Assembly: GCF_001039355.2 (NCBI RefSeq)
Contig: NW_019775732.1
Span: 48,441-79,429, forward strand
DNA: 30,989 nt
Direction: 5' to 3'
Source: Lingula anatina
Taxonomy: Eukaryota; Brachiopoda; Lingulata; Lingulida; Lingulidae
Part shown: in pieces, positions 1-9,371 of the stretch
How positions within the stretch are numbered: position 1 is the first letter of the stretch
Layout of the letters: the number at the start of each line of letters is the position of its first letter
Notes under the pieces: generated by a model
Databases searched by the model: none
What the model was told of the DNA's origin: nothing
What the model saw: the letters and a program-made list of their open reading frames with translations, nothing else
Translations under genes and position numbers: made by a program

Positions 1-354
1 CCCCCTCGGGGCCTTCGCCCCCTCGTGTCCGCTTACTGCCCCCCCTGGCATTTTGCTCAGGCTACGGCCCTGTCCTCTATGAAACATATATAACACAACG
101 CAAATTAATTTGAACTTTCCTGATTGATAATGAACTTGGTCCTTACTTGAAAATTTAGATTTGAAAATAGCTGGTACTTACTGAGGACAACTCTGTGGTA
201 GATCGGGTAAGTAATGTGGCTTTGGGTCAAAACATTAGCTTTTTCATTGTCTCTTACTACATTTTGCTATGGTGCTGAAAGAAGACTGCTATTAATCCAA
301 TTTAAATGTTCTTTTATAGAATCCATAATTTGATTTCAACTTAATTGTATTTAG

Positions 355-424
355 TGTGTAGATGTGTGTTTGTGTTTGTGTATGTGCTTGTGTGCGTGTT
401 GTGCATGCCTGTATATGTCTGTGT
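355..424. repeat. GT-rich imperfect microsatellite
   Basis: Imperfect TG/TTTG/TATG repeats. The open frame crossing it on the minus strand (341-637) is biased by the repeat (His/Thr runs) and is not taken as a gene. Confidence 0.7.
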
Positions 425-767
425 AAGAACTCTTATCTTGGTCTGGTTCTTAACCAAGTAAAATATTCCCGAGAATGGGCACAAACGAGAACGACACCCA
501 CATCTACTTGTGTAGCCCAAATATTGAAAGTGGCATAAACGGGAAGTTAGAAGACTAAGAACATATAGCGTCACACACAGAATGAACACGTAGCAAACCT
601 GTGTCAGGCAACCAAACAACAGAATGCAAACTTCCAAACTTGAGCAGAGTTAGTGTATTAATTTGTATCTTGCACTAAAAAGCCATTAACTGTGACTCAA
701 GGCCTGTTTCTTTGTGTATCTTTCGAAAATAGAAAAATAAGGCTGCTGAAACAAATATGAAGAACTT

Positions 768-985
768 AAGTAAATATGACAAATGAGAATTTAAGTTATG
801 TAACTGCTATTGCACTGATTTACTTTTATCCACCATTGAACCACTCATTGCATCAGTCGCATTCACTTGATTGCCCGCATTTTATAAGTAAATATGACAA
901 ATGAGGATTCAAGTTATAATTTTGTAACTTCTATTGCACTGATTTACTTTCATCCACCATTGAACCACTTATTACATCATTGCAT
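768..985. repeat. 118-bp tandem duplication, two diverged units
   Basis: The block starting AAGTAAATATGACAAATGAG at 768 recurs at 886. Both units continue with a shared core (TTGCACTGATTTACTTT, then CCACCATTGAACCACT) and end near a CATCA motif. The units differ by several substitutions and a short insertion (TAATTT) in the second, so the duplication is not an assembly echo. No coding content is visible. Confidence 0.85.
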
Positions 986-1182
986 TTTCAGCTGATGCAC
1001 CAGGTGCAAACGTTACGAAATGTGCACATACATTTAAAATGACTTTCTTGGAAAATCAATCTATAGCGTGTGTCCTTATTTTAAAAAAATCTGCTGAATG
1101 CTAACGCGTAGTACAAAAAGCCAACAAAAAGAATGTGAACATAAGTAAATATACACCGATAAATGCCTGTGTAAAAAGAAAT

Positions 1183-1285
1183 TATGTCTGGCAGGAATTT
1201 ACGTCCTAGCTGCGTATAAATACACCTGGGAGTCAAGGTCTGGGTATGACAGAGTATCCTTGGATATACACGTCCATGGAACATA
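1183..1285. repeat. dispersed ~100-bp repeat, copy 1
   Basis: The segment from ATGTCTGGCAGGAATTTACG through TTAGCTGCGTATA-like and GTCCATGGAA motifs has a diverged partner at 24826-24927. Shared anchors are the GCAGGAAT/ACAGGAAT start, AGCTGCGTATA(A/G)ATACA and a CGTCCAT-GGAA end. No terminal repeats or target duplication are evident, so the class is unknown. Confidence 0.6.
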
Positions 1286-3350
1286 TTTTAACAGAGGTCC
1301 TTGGGGACATATGTATGCATATACCACTTCCACATTGAGTTAACAAATAGCAGAAGCAAGTCAAAAATATGAATATGAATAAAAAAAACCTAGCACTTGA
1401 TTACTTTTCCGTATTCACAGTTTTCAGTACTATCCGATAACAAGATCCTAGCAAGCTAAGAAAAAAGTTTTGAGTAACAAATCGTGTGCTTGAGGAAAAT
1501 TCCACTTTACGCTATTCGAGAACGAACGTCTGTTGTGAATTCAAATGGTCACGATTTATGTAAGTGCACATTAAAAATTAAGTCCATCGAACTGATAGGA
1601 AGCGTAGAGAACCTTTGAGTGCAAGTATGATTTTCTTTAGTGTCATCTAGTGCGAACATATTTTCGCATTAGGCAAAAGTGGAAAATGGCAAGTCACACG
1701 AGGGTTTTGTCAATTGGTTAATTTTACAATCAGAAAATAAATTTTCTGACGTAGATTAAAGCTGCAAAGTGGGCTTTTTGAACCTTCCAAATATGACGCA
1801 ATGGAAATAATATTTTTAGGTCCGTAGTTTTAGGAGACGAAAAAGGATTGCCTATAAGCAAATGTTGAATATGTAAATGACAAAGTAGATTAGAAAATAA
1901 GTAAACGCGTGGTCAATTCAGAGTAATAGAGTATAAATCCCCTTGTATTTGTTTGTGTGAGATACGGGAATATAAATGTTTATAAACTCAAACTTGACGT
2001 CGTCAATGTAACAATTCTTTCCATTCAAACCCACGGGTAACAACTACTATCTGGTTACGGCTACCGCTATATGCGTTTTAAGCAATGACAGATTGTAATT
2101 CTATTCCTTGCAAATCTCGGAATATCTCGCAGCACTTTATGTACATGCAGAAGTTCCAATTAACCACTGATCAACACTGGAAATGACGGTTTCGCGTGTT
2201 AAAACTTATAAAATGCGGTTAAAGAGGCACAAGTCTACATCATTGAGTATGCATCCTTAGTTTGACTAGCCTTCTAATATTTTATCCTAATGAGGCTTTA
2301 TCGTTGCCCTATTAACTAGGTCTTTTTTTCCTTTCCGAGTCACGTCAGTCTTGCGCACATTTTGGGTAACATTTGCATTATGGTTTACAACCATACAGCT
2401 AGATTACGCAGGCGAGTTTATTGATTTGGAGGGTACCACTTGCTATATCGACCAAAGGCCTTTACTGATAAAAGCAGTAAAATTTCGACTGTACCTTAAA
2501 TGAAGAAATGTTGAAATGTTGTACAATTAACACAATCATATTTTGTGTAACTCTCAAGAGAACATGTGGCCACCACAAGCACAATGTCAAGAAATCATCA
2601 GAATGCCTCAGCTACAAGAATAACACAAGGACATTTCATTTAACCGAATATCAAATATGCCCTTCTTCAGAAAAAGAAAACAAAAGGGATTCAATTGATT
2701 TATCTTCTCTCCTAATTGAAAAATGGTTAAGTGAAATCGTTTATGTACTTACACTTACACTAAACGAGAAAGTAATTTCTTAATCGTAATAATTGATTGT
2801 TACTAAACAAGGAAGTCATTTTTGATCGCAACGCGTAACTGTTACTAGTAAACAACAGATCACGGACTTGTAAAATACAAAGACGTTACAAAGAGAGTTT
2901 GAAGTGCAGTCTAGATTTGCCCTGAAGCTTCATGATTCTCCCACCAATGAGCAATGCCTTTCTCTTGTAGACCAAATAAAATGTTCGAAATTAAAAATAT
3001 TTTTTAATGTGCACATTTATCACAAAGACAAGGTCAATTGTCTCTCTTTTAAGAGCTTTGTGACATTTACTTATATCGTTTTATATCAAAAACATCATTG
3101 GAGCAATGTGCCCCATAAAACGTACTTTGGCGTCGATTGCAGTAAAATTCCAAATCTTCATCTAAGCAAATTCTTCAATACACTTTCTTTTCTTTCTTCT
3201 CTTTTTCCCCACAATTTTTTATTAGTTTTATCATTAAAGATACATTTAGAACGAGCGTCAGTGGAGCTTGGATTCCCAGTAGCGCATATAAATCACTTTT
3301 ACCAGTTACTTATACGACTCAAATTTAGTTGACGTGCCAAGGGAAACCGA
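1286..3350. other. no gene recognised
   Basis: AT-rich sequence without splice-flanked coding blocks. The open frames on the plus strand at 2508-2783 and 2904-3332 have no recognisable motifs; the longer one starts at GTG and is rich in T/C homopolymer codons. A small inverted repeat (CAGAAAAT, AA spacer, ATTTTCTG) lies at about 1732-1749. Confidence 0.5.
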
Positions 3351-3351
3351 T

Positions 3352-3492
3352 TTAAAAGGATAACAACTGTTCATTTTGGCCAAAAAATGAATTTTCCTGG
3401 GGTAAATGACAATTTTTCCAAGCTAACCAATGGTTAATGAATCCATTTCTACATTCAAAGTTAGTTCCTGTTTTTTTTTTCTAAAAAGTTTT

Positions 3493-3523
<31 letters not shown>

Positions 3524-3703
3524 GGTAATAATCTCTTAAGAGATTATGGAGGTCACGTGGTCCGATGACAGGCACAGATTTAAGAATAGTTACTATAAAG
3601 GCTATTTTTGTGAAAAAATAGAATATATTATATTTATATGAGTTGTTTACAATGTATTTATTGTGAAATATGGATCTCATACGAAGAGTTGTTATCTCTT
3701 TAA
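3352..3703 (-). mobile_element. TTAA-flanked MITE, copy 1 (inverted relative to 6451-6795)
   Basis: The whole segment is the reverse complement of 6451-6795. Its ends are degenerate versions of the terminal repeat TTAAAGGGATAATAACTC, and TTAA lies at both edges. Internal landmarks in both copies are a 16-bp palindrome AATCTCTTAAGAGATT, a CACGTG-containing block next to GACC, and the stretch GGATTCATTAACCATTGG. This copy has gained a T(22)G(10) homopolymer pair at 3489-3520. The minus-strand open frame at 3423-3719 is only the element read through. It has no transposase, so it is non-autonomous. Confidence 0.85.
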
Positions 3704-4138
3704 TCACTCGATTAGCCAAATAACTGCCGTTTTTTTTTCTTTTCTGACTTATCTGCTTTTCTTATATATAGAACATTTCATATATCATTTTTCGGGTAAT
3801 ATGGAACGGTGTAGATTGGTGTTTCTCTAAGTTATGCAATTTGAAAAAAAAATAATTCCCTTTGACCGTCTTTTGTGACAAAAATTTTGTCTTCAAATGC
3901 ATCTCAAATATTGTAGCTATTTTATGAACGTGTGGTCGAAAGCAATGTCATCTAGCTTCCTGCAATAACTGCATCTTTGTGTGATTTTGAATTTCGATGT
4001 TTCATAGCAAACTTGTATGTATTTAACAAATTGTTGATATCATTATCATTTAATGACTTCCAATTGCAAAATATGATTCAATGTCGTTTATAAAGAAAAA
4101 AGCTAAACAAACAACCCTTTACGTGCGTTCTTTTTTTA

Positions 4139-4418
4139 TCACCTCCGCCAAGGAGGTTATGTTTTCACCCCTGTTTGTTTGTTTGTCTGTCTGTCTGTTA
4201 TCAACATAACTCAAAAAGTTATGGATCGATTTTAATGAAATTTTCAGGAACTGTCAGATGTGGGCCAAGGAACAGATGATTAGTTTGTGGTGGTGATCCG
4301 GATCAATAATCAATCAATAATCAATAGTCAAAAATATCGAAAATTTAGGGGTGAAACGGCATTGGATGGAGACTTTGCTGCCTTGGCGGAGGTCTGCGCT
4401 CTCTGAGTGCTTTTCTAG
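4139..4418 (+). mobile_element. non-autonomous Helitron-like element
   Basis: It begins TC after an A and ends CTAG before a T, the A/T target rule of Helitrons. A short imperfect hairpin (GCGCTC...GAGTGC) sits just before the terminal TTTTCTAG. Near the ends CCTCCGCCAAGG (4142-4153) and CCTTGGCGGAGG (4381-4392) are perfect inverted complements. Inside are a GTTTGTTTGTCTGTCTGTCTG run, ACTCAAAAAGTTATGGATCG and GTGATCCGGATCAATAA. The overall architecture matches, from memory, a repeat family common in animal genomes. There is no Rep/helicase ORF. The Helitron assignment rests on the termini; another class of repeat is possible. Confidence 0.7.
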
Positions 4419-4912
4419 TTAGCATTTGAATTAAAGATGGCGTGCTGTATAAATCTCAAATTTAATTTCACAAGTGGAAAATCGCCATTGATAGCTAGAA
4501 GCGATTTTATGTTGTAGGTATCCCCTTGAACCTAGATTAATGCAAACAGACTGCTGTGCAAAAAGGTTTTGGATATTCGTGAATAATAGATGACATGCAA
4601 AAGTTTTGCCATCATCAGTATCACCCGGCACCCTTTCAATACTTGATTTCAAAATTTAAACATCTAGTTTTAAATGTTGTAGACCGTATTATTCATGCTG
4701 CTGTCTTGGAATATCTGAAAATACATGTGAAAGTCTAAACATATCCGTGTCGTCTCGTTCCATTCGTTCTAAGCAGTCGGAATGCCGTTTGATACAATCA
4801 GTGCAGAAAGAACTGTTTCCACCTAAAATTCTGCTAGCAAATTTATATTGGAAACTACTGTGCAAGTTATAACCTCTTAATTAATTTATATTTATTCAGC
4901 TTTACATTTTCC

Positions 4913-5168
4913 CAGAGGCGGATCCAGGATTATTTGAAGGGGGGGGGGGGGGGGGGGGTCCGCGGATGCGAAGCCGACCCCCCTTCCCCCGATGGCAAGG
5001 GGTTCGGGGCCCTAACGGTGCCATTTGATATTTGATACGGTTTAGCACTATAAATCAGCTAGTCAAATTCTAATTCCAAGAGGGGAATGTTAGTGTGATT
5101 TTTTAAGAAACCGAATTGGGTGGGGGGATGGGTCAGGACCCCCCTGACCCCCTTTAAATCCGCCACTG
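4913..5168. mobile_element. hAT-like MITE with G20 tract
   Basis: Terminal inverted repeats read CAGAGGCGGATCCAGGATTA on the left and, reverse-complemented, CAGTGGCGGATTTAAAGG on the right. CAG(T/A)GGCGGAT termini are characteristic of widespread hAT-type MITEs. The interior holds a run of 20 G (4939-4958) and G/C-rich blocks. No clear 8-bp target duplication remains and there is no ORF. Confidence 0.75.
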
Positions 5169-5429
5169 TAAAAGTAACAAACGTTCTTGATATAAGTTTA
5201 TATGAAAATAAAGATAAACATGAGGTCCATTTATCCAGTGGTCTTGTTATAATTTTTTCTTATCTTGTTACAATGATATAAGTAAGCTGCCAACCTTTTT
5301 ATGAAGTCATTGTTTCGCGAAGAAATAGCATCTGTTATGGTCATTGTTTGTATATCTGGTATGTACTGTTTTCTTAAGTCTGTATATAAAGTACGCTCTT
5401 GTAGGACATGAATCTCGTTTTCGACATAA

Positions 5430-5705
5430 CTATATATATCTTTTTGAAAAACAAGCGATGTATAATCGATTTTCTGCCTCTGTGCTGTTATAGCGTCCCT
5501 TTTCTACTTGTAAATCATTATTCAATATTCTAAATTCATCAAGACATATTTTGTGCTCTGCCACAGTAACAATGGAAATATATTCCTCACAGACAAGATC
5601 CTGTTTAAAGGTATCGGGAGTACTATATGTCCTGAGCTTCTCAGATTCATAAATTTTGCTTACTATTGTCAATCTTTGCTTGAATAATTCCAAGAAACCT
5701 GCACC
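5430..5705 (-). other. unidentified open frame, possible exon
   Basis: An open minus-strand frame of about 90 codons with balanced composition and many E/K/D residues, unlike most chance frames nearby. It contains a KQDLVCEEYISIVTVAEHK-like stretch. It is not preceded by an in-frame ATG; a GTGCAG that could act as a splice acceptor lies at its upstream edge, and a stop precedes it. I recognise no domain. It could be a fragment of a host gene or of a transposon; a chance frame is also possible. Confidence 0.2.
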
Positions 5706-6110
5706 ATTTTAACAACCTTGATTTCCCAACACATATCCCAACCGGGTAACGAAAATACCCAATGGGACCCTCTTAATTAAAAAGTTTGAAAAAGCATGAT
5801 GATAGCGATTCTTATATAAAGGCGTTTGGGACAACAAGCAAGAAGCCAGCAGTTCTAAAGCGGTACTTTTCTGAAAAACTCGACTCTTTTACCCCAAGAT
5901 TTGAACTAACTTCAGAAAGAGCTAGGTCGAATTCTGATTCATGTTGGACCTTTTCCAGCAAAAAGGCGGTGCTTTCTACCCTGGAATCCCCCGACCACGA
6001 TGTTAAAAATTGTACATTCACACATATTTCTCAGCCCTTTTAAGTCCCTGAAATTATGATCTTTCTCCAGATTGCGCTGAATTTATCTTTGGGCGTCGTT
6101 GCTGTGGATG

Positions 6111-6112
<2 letters not shown>

Positions 6113-6149
<37 letters not shown>

Positions 6150-6180
6150 TGTGTGTGTGTATGTGTGTGTGTGTGTGTGT
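6113..6180. repeat. (GT)n microsatellite
   Basis: About 68 bp of GT dinucleotides interrupted twice by AT. It yields a spurious Thr/His open frame on the minus strand (6040-6249). Confidence 0.95.
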
Positions 6181-6450
6181 AATAATGGTAATAATATAGA
6201 TATGATTATACACTGCCGCCCGAGCAAAATTTATACCAGAACACCTCAAGCGTCAGTGACTGCTGTGTATAGTTAAATGTGAGCTTTGTGCTTAGTAGGG
6301 CCTACTACCACGCGACTTTTATTTCCAATTAATGAAGGACTACATCAATTACTTTATACCAATGCATCAACATTTCTGATTCCGCGATCCGAATGCTAGC
6401 AAGTTTATTTCAAACATTTTAATAAAATTATTCTTTTTAATTTGTTTTAC

Positions 6451-6795
6451 TTAAAGGGATAATAACTCTTCGTATATCTATATTTCACACTAAAAACATT
6501 GTGAATAACTCATAGAAATATAATATATTCTGTTTTACCACAAAAACGGAAGTTATAGCTATTATTCTGACATCTGAGCTTGTCTTTAGACCACGTGACC
6601 TCCATTGATGGCTATACTCTGTTTAAATAATCTCTTTAAGAGATTTTAACAAAAAACCAAACTTTTTAGAAAAAACCAAGGACTAACTTTGAATTTAAAA
6701 AATGGATTCATTAACCATTGGTAAGTATGGAAAAATTGTTGTTTACTCCAGGAAATTCATTTTTTGGTCGAAACGAAGAGTTATTATCCCTTTAA
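6451..6795 (+). mobile_element. TTAA-flanked MITE, copy 2, with perfect terminal repeats
   Basis: The left end TTAAAGGGATAATAACTC (continuing TTCG) is repeated exactly as its reverse complement at the right end, giving 22-bp perfect terminal inverted repeats bounded by TTAA. If TTAA is the target duplication the element proper starts AGGGATAA, which fits a piggyBac-type insertion; this is inference. The interior matches 3352-3703 in reverse orientation, including a near-palindrome AATCTCTTTAAGAGATT. There is no ORF. The intact termini suggest it is younger than copy 1. Confidence 0.9.
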
Positions 6796-7742
6796 CTAAA
6801 GAAATAATACATTGTACAAACATTTTAAATGTAAGCATAGTTAAAACTATACTTAAGTACATGTTCTAAATCAACTAATATCAATATGGCATAATGCATT
6901 AATTGTTAAAAGCAGCACAACTTCAAATATTAACTAATTTACAGGTATTAAGACGGTTACCAGTAGTTTGGAGTTTCACTTGTAAGTAAGGCCTGATTGC
7001 CATATAACTTGATCAAAGAAAGCAGATGGAATGGAATATGGAGGTACTGTAGGGCAGTAATATTTCAGAAAATTCAATAAAGTACTCATTTAAGATACAA
7101 TCATAACGATGACTTTTACTACGCTTGAGAATTTTAATGGATTCTTTAATTTCCTCTGTTAATTCTGTATTCAATTCATCAAAAATTGAGCCATTTCCAT
7201 TGTCTAAAGTAACACTAGGTGTATCACCCATTTTCATCGCTGTGCATGTTCTTAAAATACTGGAAGAATTCATTGATTGATAAGTTTGGTGTGGAAGTTT
7301 TCTGATTCAAAAATCTCTTGTAGAATTCACGAGGGCTATTTTTCTTCAAGTATTCCGAGGGTTATTTTTCTTCAAGTATTCTAAGTTATCACTTTGTATA
7401 ATGAGGTAATCCCGTAAAACCATGTTCATATTTCTTATATTCATTTTTGCAGACATGTAATAGAGCGTGGTTGTCGGTTGATTTACAAGCATTAAAGTTA
7501 TATAGAGCCCTTTTATATTTATGAAACAATAATTTACAGAGGTCGTTGAACCACGGTTTATGAGAACTTTCTTTTGGTATACTCTTGGCTGTAATTTTCT
7601 TTGCATTTACTGTTTGCCTATATTTTTTGGCTGAATGAAAATCTTTCATTACAGTATTTAGTACACTAACAAAAGAGGTAACGCAATCCTCTAGACCTGC
7701 TGGTTCAGCAAGATTATTATTTCTAATGCAACCATCCAGTTA

Positions 7743-7776
7743 CTTAATGCAAGGAGTTATAACTCCTTGCTTAATG
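7743..7776. mobile_element. 20-bp palindromic insertion with 7-bp target duplication
   Basis: The insert CAAGGAGTTATAACTCCTTG (7750-7769) is a perfect palindrome flanked on both sides by the direct repeat CTTAATG (7743-7749 and 7770-7776). The same sequence with five extra internal bases, again flanked by a 7-bp direct repeat, lies at 14748-14786. Two independent sites with matching insert and different target duplications indicate a mobile palindrome or the fused ends of an internally deleted transposon. Here it adds 27 nt to the dead LINE. Confidence 0.75.
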
Positions 7777-7790
7777 TTATCTAACACCCC

Positions 7791-8003
7791 ATTCTCATAG
7801 ATTAGATCGACCTACATTGGATCGACCTAACTCCCTGGAGGTTCACGCTAAATAGCTGTCAGCCGGGCGGACACGAAAGTTAATTACCCCTTAAAGCTTG
7901 TAGTAGGCGGGGACGGACACTTAAGGGGGATTATCTGACAGTAATCTAGTGAGACTCCCCGCGGTGATAGATCGATCTAAAAGTTGTGAGAACAGAGCCT
8001 AAA
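7791..8003 (+). mobile_element. ~210-bp MITE, copy A, inside the LINE
   Basis: This segment is the reverse complement of about 15512-15730. Shared landmarks, in order, are ACACCCCATT, GATTAGATCGACCTA, a second GATCGACCTAACTCCCTGG, AGCTGTCAGCCGGGCGGACA, GGCGGGGACGGACACTTAAG, ACTCCCCGCGGTGATAGATC and GTTGTG. TTAGATCGA(C/T)CTA occurs near both ends in opposite orientation, giving an imperfect terminal inverted repeat. It is much more GC-rich than its surroundings and carries no ORF. It splits the LINE endonuclease from its linker, so it inserted after the LINE. No convincing target duplication can be read. Confidence 0.85.
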
Positions 8004-8399
8004 AGTGCTGCTTTACTTTCAGTCAGCAGGTTTTCATTCCATTTAAATTTGGCATGCGAGACATCTTCATCAACAACAGTCGTAGCGCAATCAACATGTG
8101 TAGGTACATAGGAGGTCCGAAGTTCTACATGTAACGGGGCATGGTCAGAGTATGTATTAAAACTTCCAACAATAAACTTTCTAATCTCTGCAAACAGGTC
8201 GGGAGTAACCAAAAGATACTACAGCCCTTGACCCCATTGTAAGTAAAATCATTTGAGTAGCTAGAGTGACGGCCTTCCGTGAACTGCTGCTGTTGCCACT
8301 CCGACATAAAATACCGTAGATATTGGAAACATGTATCAGCACATGAATCGTAATAACATCCAACAACTTTCATGAAAATAAACTGAAATTAAATCTGGA

Positions 8400-9371
8400 G
8401 ACTCGTTTATCTATTAGCATTTCGAATTTACGTTAAACCTCGGCACGTTCGTCTTCATCACCATCATACTTCCGTCGCAGACTGAAGCGCGTAGTGCAAA
8501 CAGTACATATCAAAACCGTAAATAGGAGTTCTTACGTAGGAAACATCGCGCTAGAGAACGGGTTTAATTAAGGCCTTCTTGTTAGCGGTATTGTCAGTAA
8601 CTAAGAGAATCATAAACAAATCTGGGTGACTCTATCTATAACAAAGCCTAAAGTAAACAAGGCAGCAAAGCTGTCAAATGTACAGACAAAAAGCAGGAAA
8701 TAACAAAACAGGCTACTGTCAATTCTGATGTAAAAGTACATTATGTTAAACTGCAAATTCAACATCAAATTTTAATTATGCTCAACAGGTAATACCAATG
8801 TAAGTAAAATGTGTAACAAGCATAAGGCTTCAGGCCCATGGGAGTTCAAGTTCACACTTTGAAAATGTAAAACTTCCAGAAAAAGAAGTCAATTAGACTG
8901 CTTTTCCAACTTGAGCTGCATTTTAGTCCTGTTTCTTTTTTAAAAGTTTGACAATCATAAGTAATATGGTTTTCCCATGATGGTCATCATGGCAGCAATA
9001 CCCAAAATTGTGTTTTCTTCTATTTTGATGCAATATTTCATAATGCTTAACAGCATAAAGACCATCAGTTTTTAATAATAAAATATACGTATCGTGGATT
9101 TTCAGAAAATGTGACTAGCATGGGTCTTCAANGGCTATAGTGAAGAGGTTAGTGTCAAGTTATCTCTGAAGCTCAGGGTGGCGTGTGTAGGAGTGTGAAA
9201 ACTATGTGAAAGTAGGTCAAAAGTTCACGGATAGGATATGCCATGTAAAAGGTTCTGAGGGGAGTTCGGTCATCTCCTTTTGCTTTTTTTTCTGCCAATT
9301 TTGAGAAGAAATATCAGTGTCTTTCATTCCACTTAGTAAATATAAATGCAGATAAGCCAATTTTCTTTCCT
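8400..9371. other. no gene recognised; single N at 9132
   Basis: AT-rich sequence without coding signal, terminal repeats or obvious duplication. The single unknown base at 9132 marks a possible contig join; unlike the two other single N positions it is not flanked by direct copies. Confidence 0.5.

Larger units (their letters stand above)
7013..8373 (-). pseudogene. decayed LINE (endonuclease and 5' reverse-transcriptase region)
   Basis: Conceptual translation across frameshifts gives the order expected for a non-LTR retrotransposon. First is an endonuclease C-terminus with FTYNG..GCS, LLVTPDLF and the FNTYSDHAPLHVEL signature (about 8310-8110). Next is the linker with HKPWFNDLCKLLFHKYKRAL (about 7570-7510), then SPREFYKRFLNQ and FFQYFKN (about 7345-7250), then the start of the RT region with EEIKESIKILKRSKS and a degraded DGILNEYF equivalent (about 7170-7070). 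Frame changes occur near 8220, 7400 and 7230, and the catalytic RT core is absent, so it is dead and truncated. A 26-bp tandem duplication (about 7330-7381) causes one of the shifts. It is interrupted by a small palindromic insertion (7743-7776) and by a MITE (about 7791-8003). I cannot assign the clade with confidence. Confidence 0.85.

Noticed and set aside
2508-2783. 91-codon open frame on the plus strand
   Set aside because: No domain, no splice context, no relation to neighbours.
2904-3332. 142-codon open frame on the plus strand
   Set aside because: Starts at GTG, has no recognisable motif, and is rich in codons from T/C-rich low-complexity sequence; probably chance.
5786-6043. 85-codon plus-strand frame with an antisense frame over the same bases
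   Set aside because: Open on both strands, no recognised motif, no splice context; not enough to call a gene.
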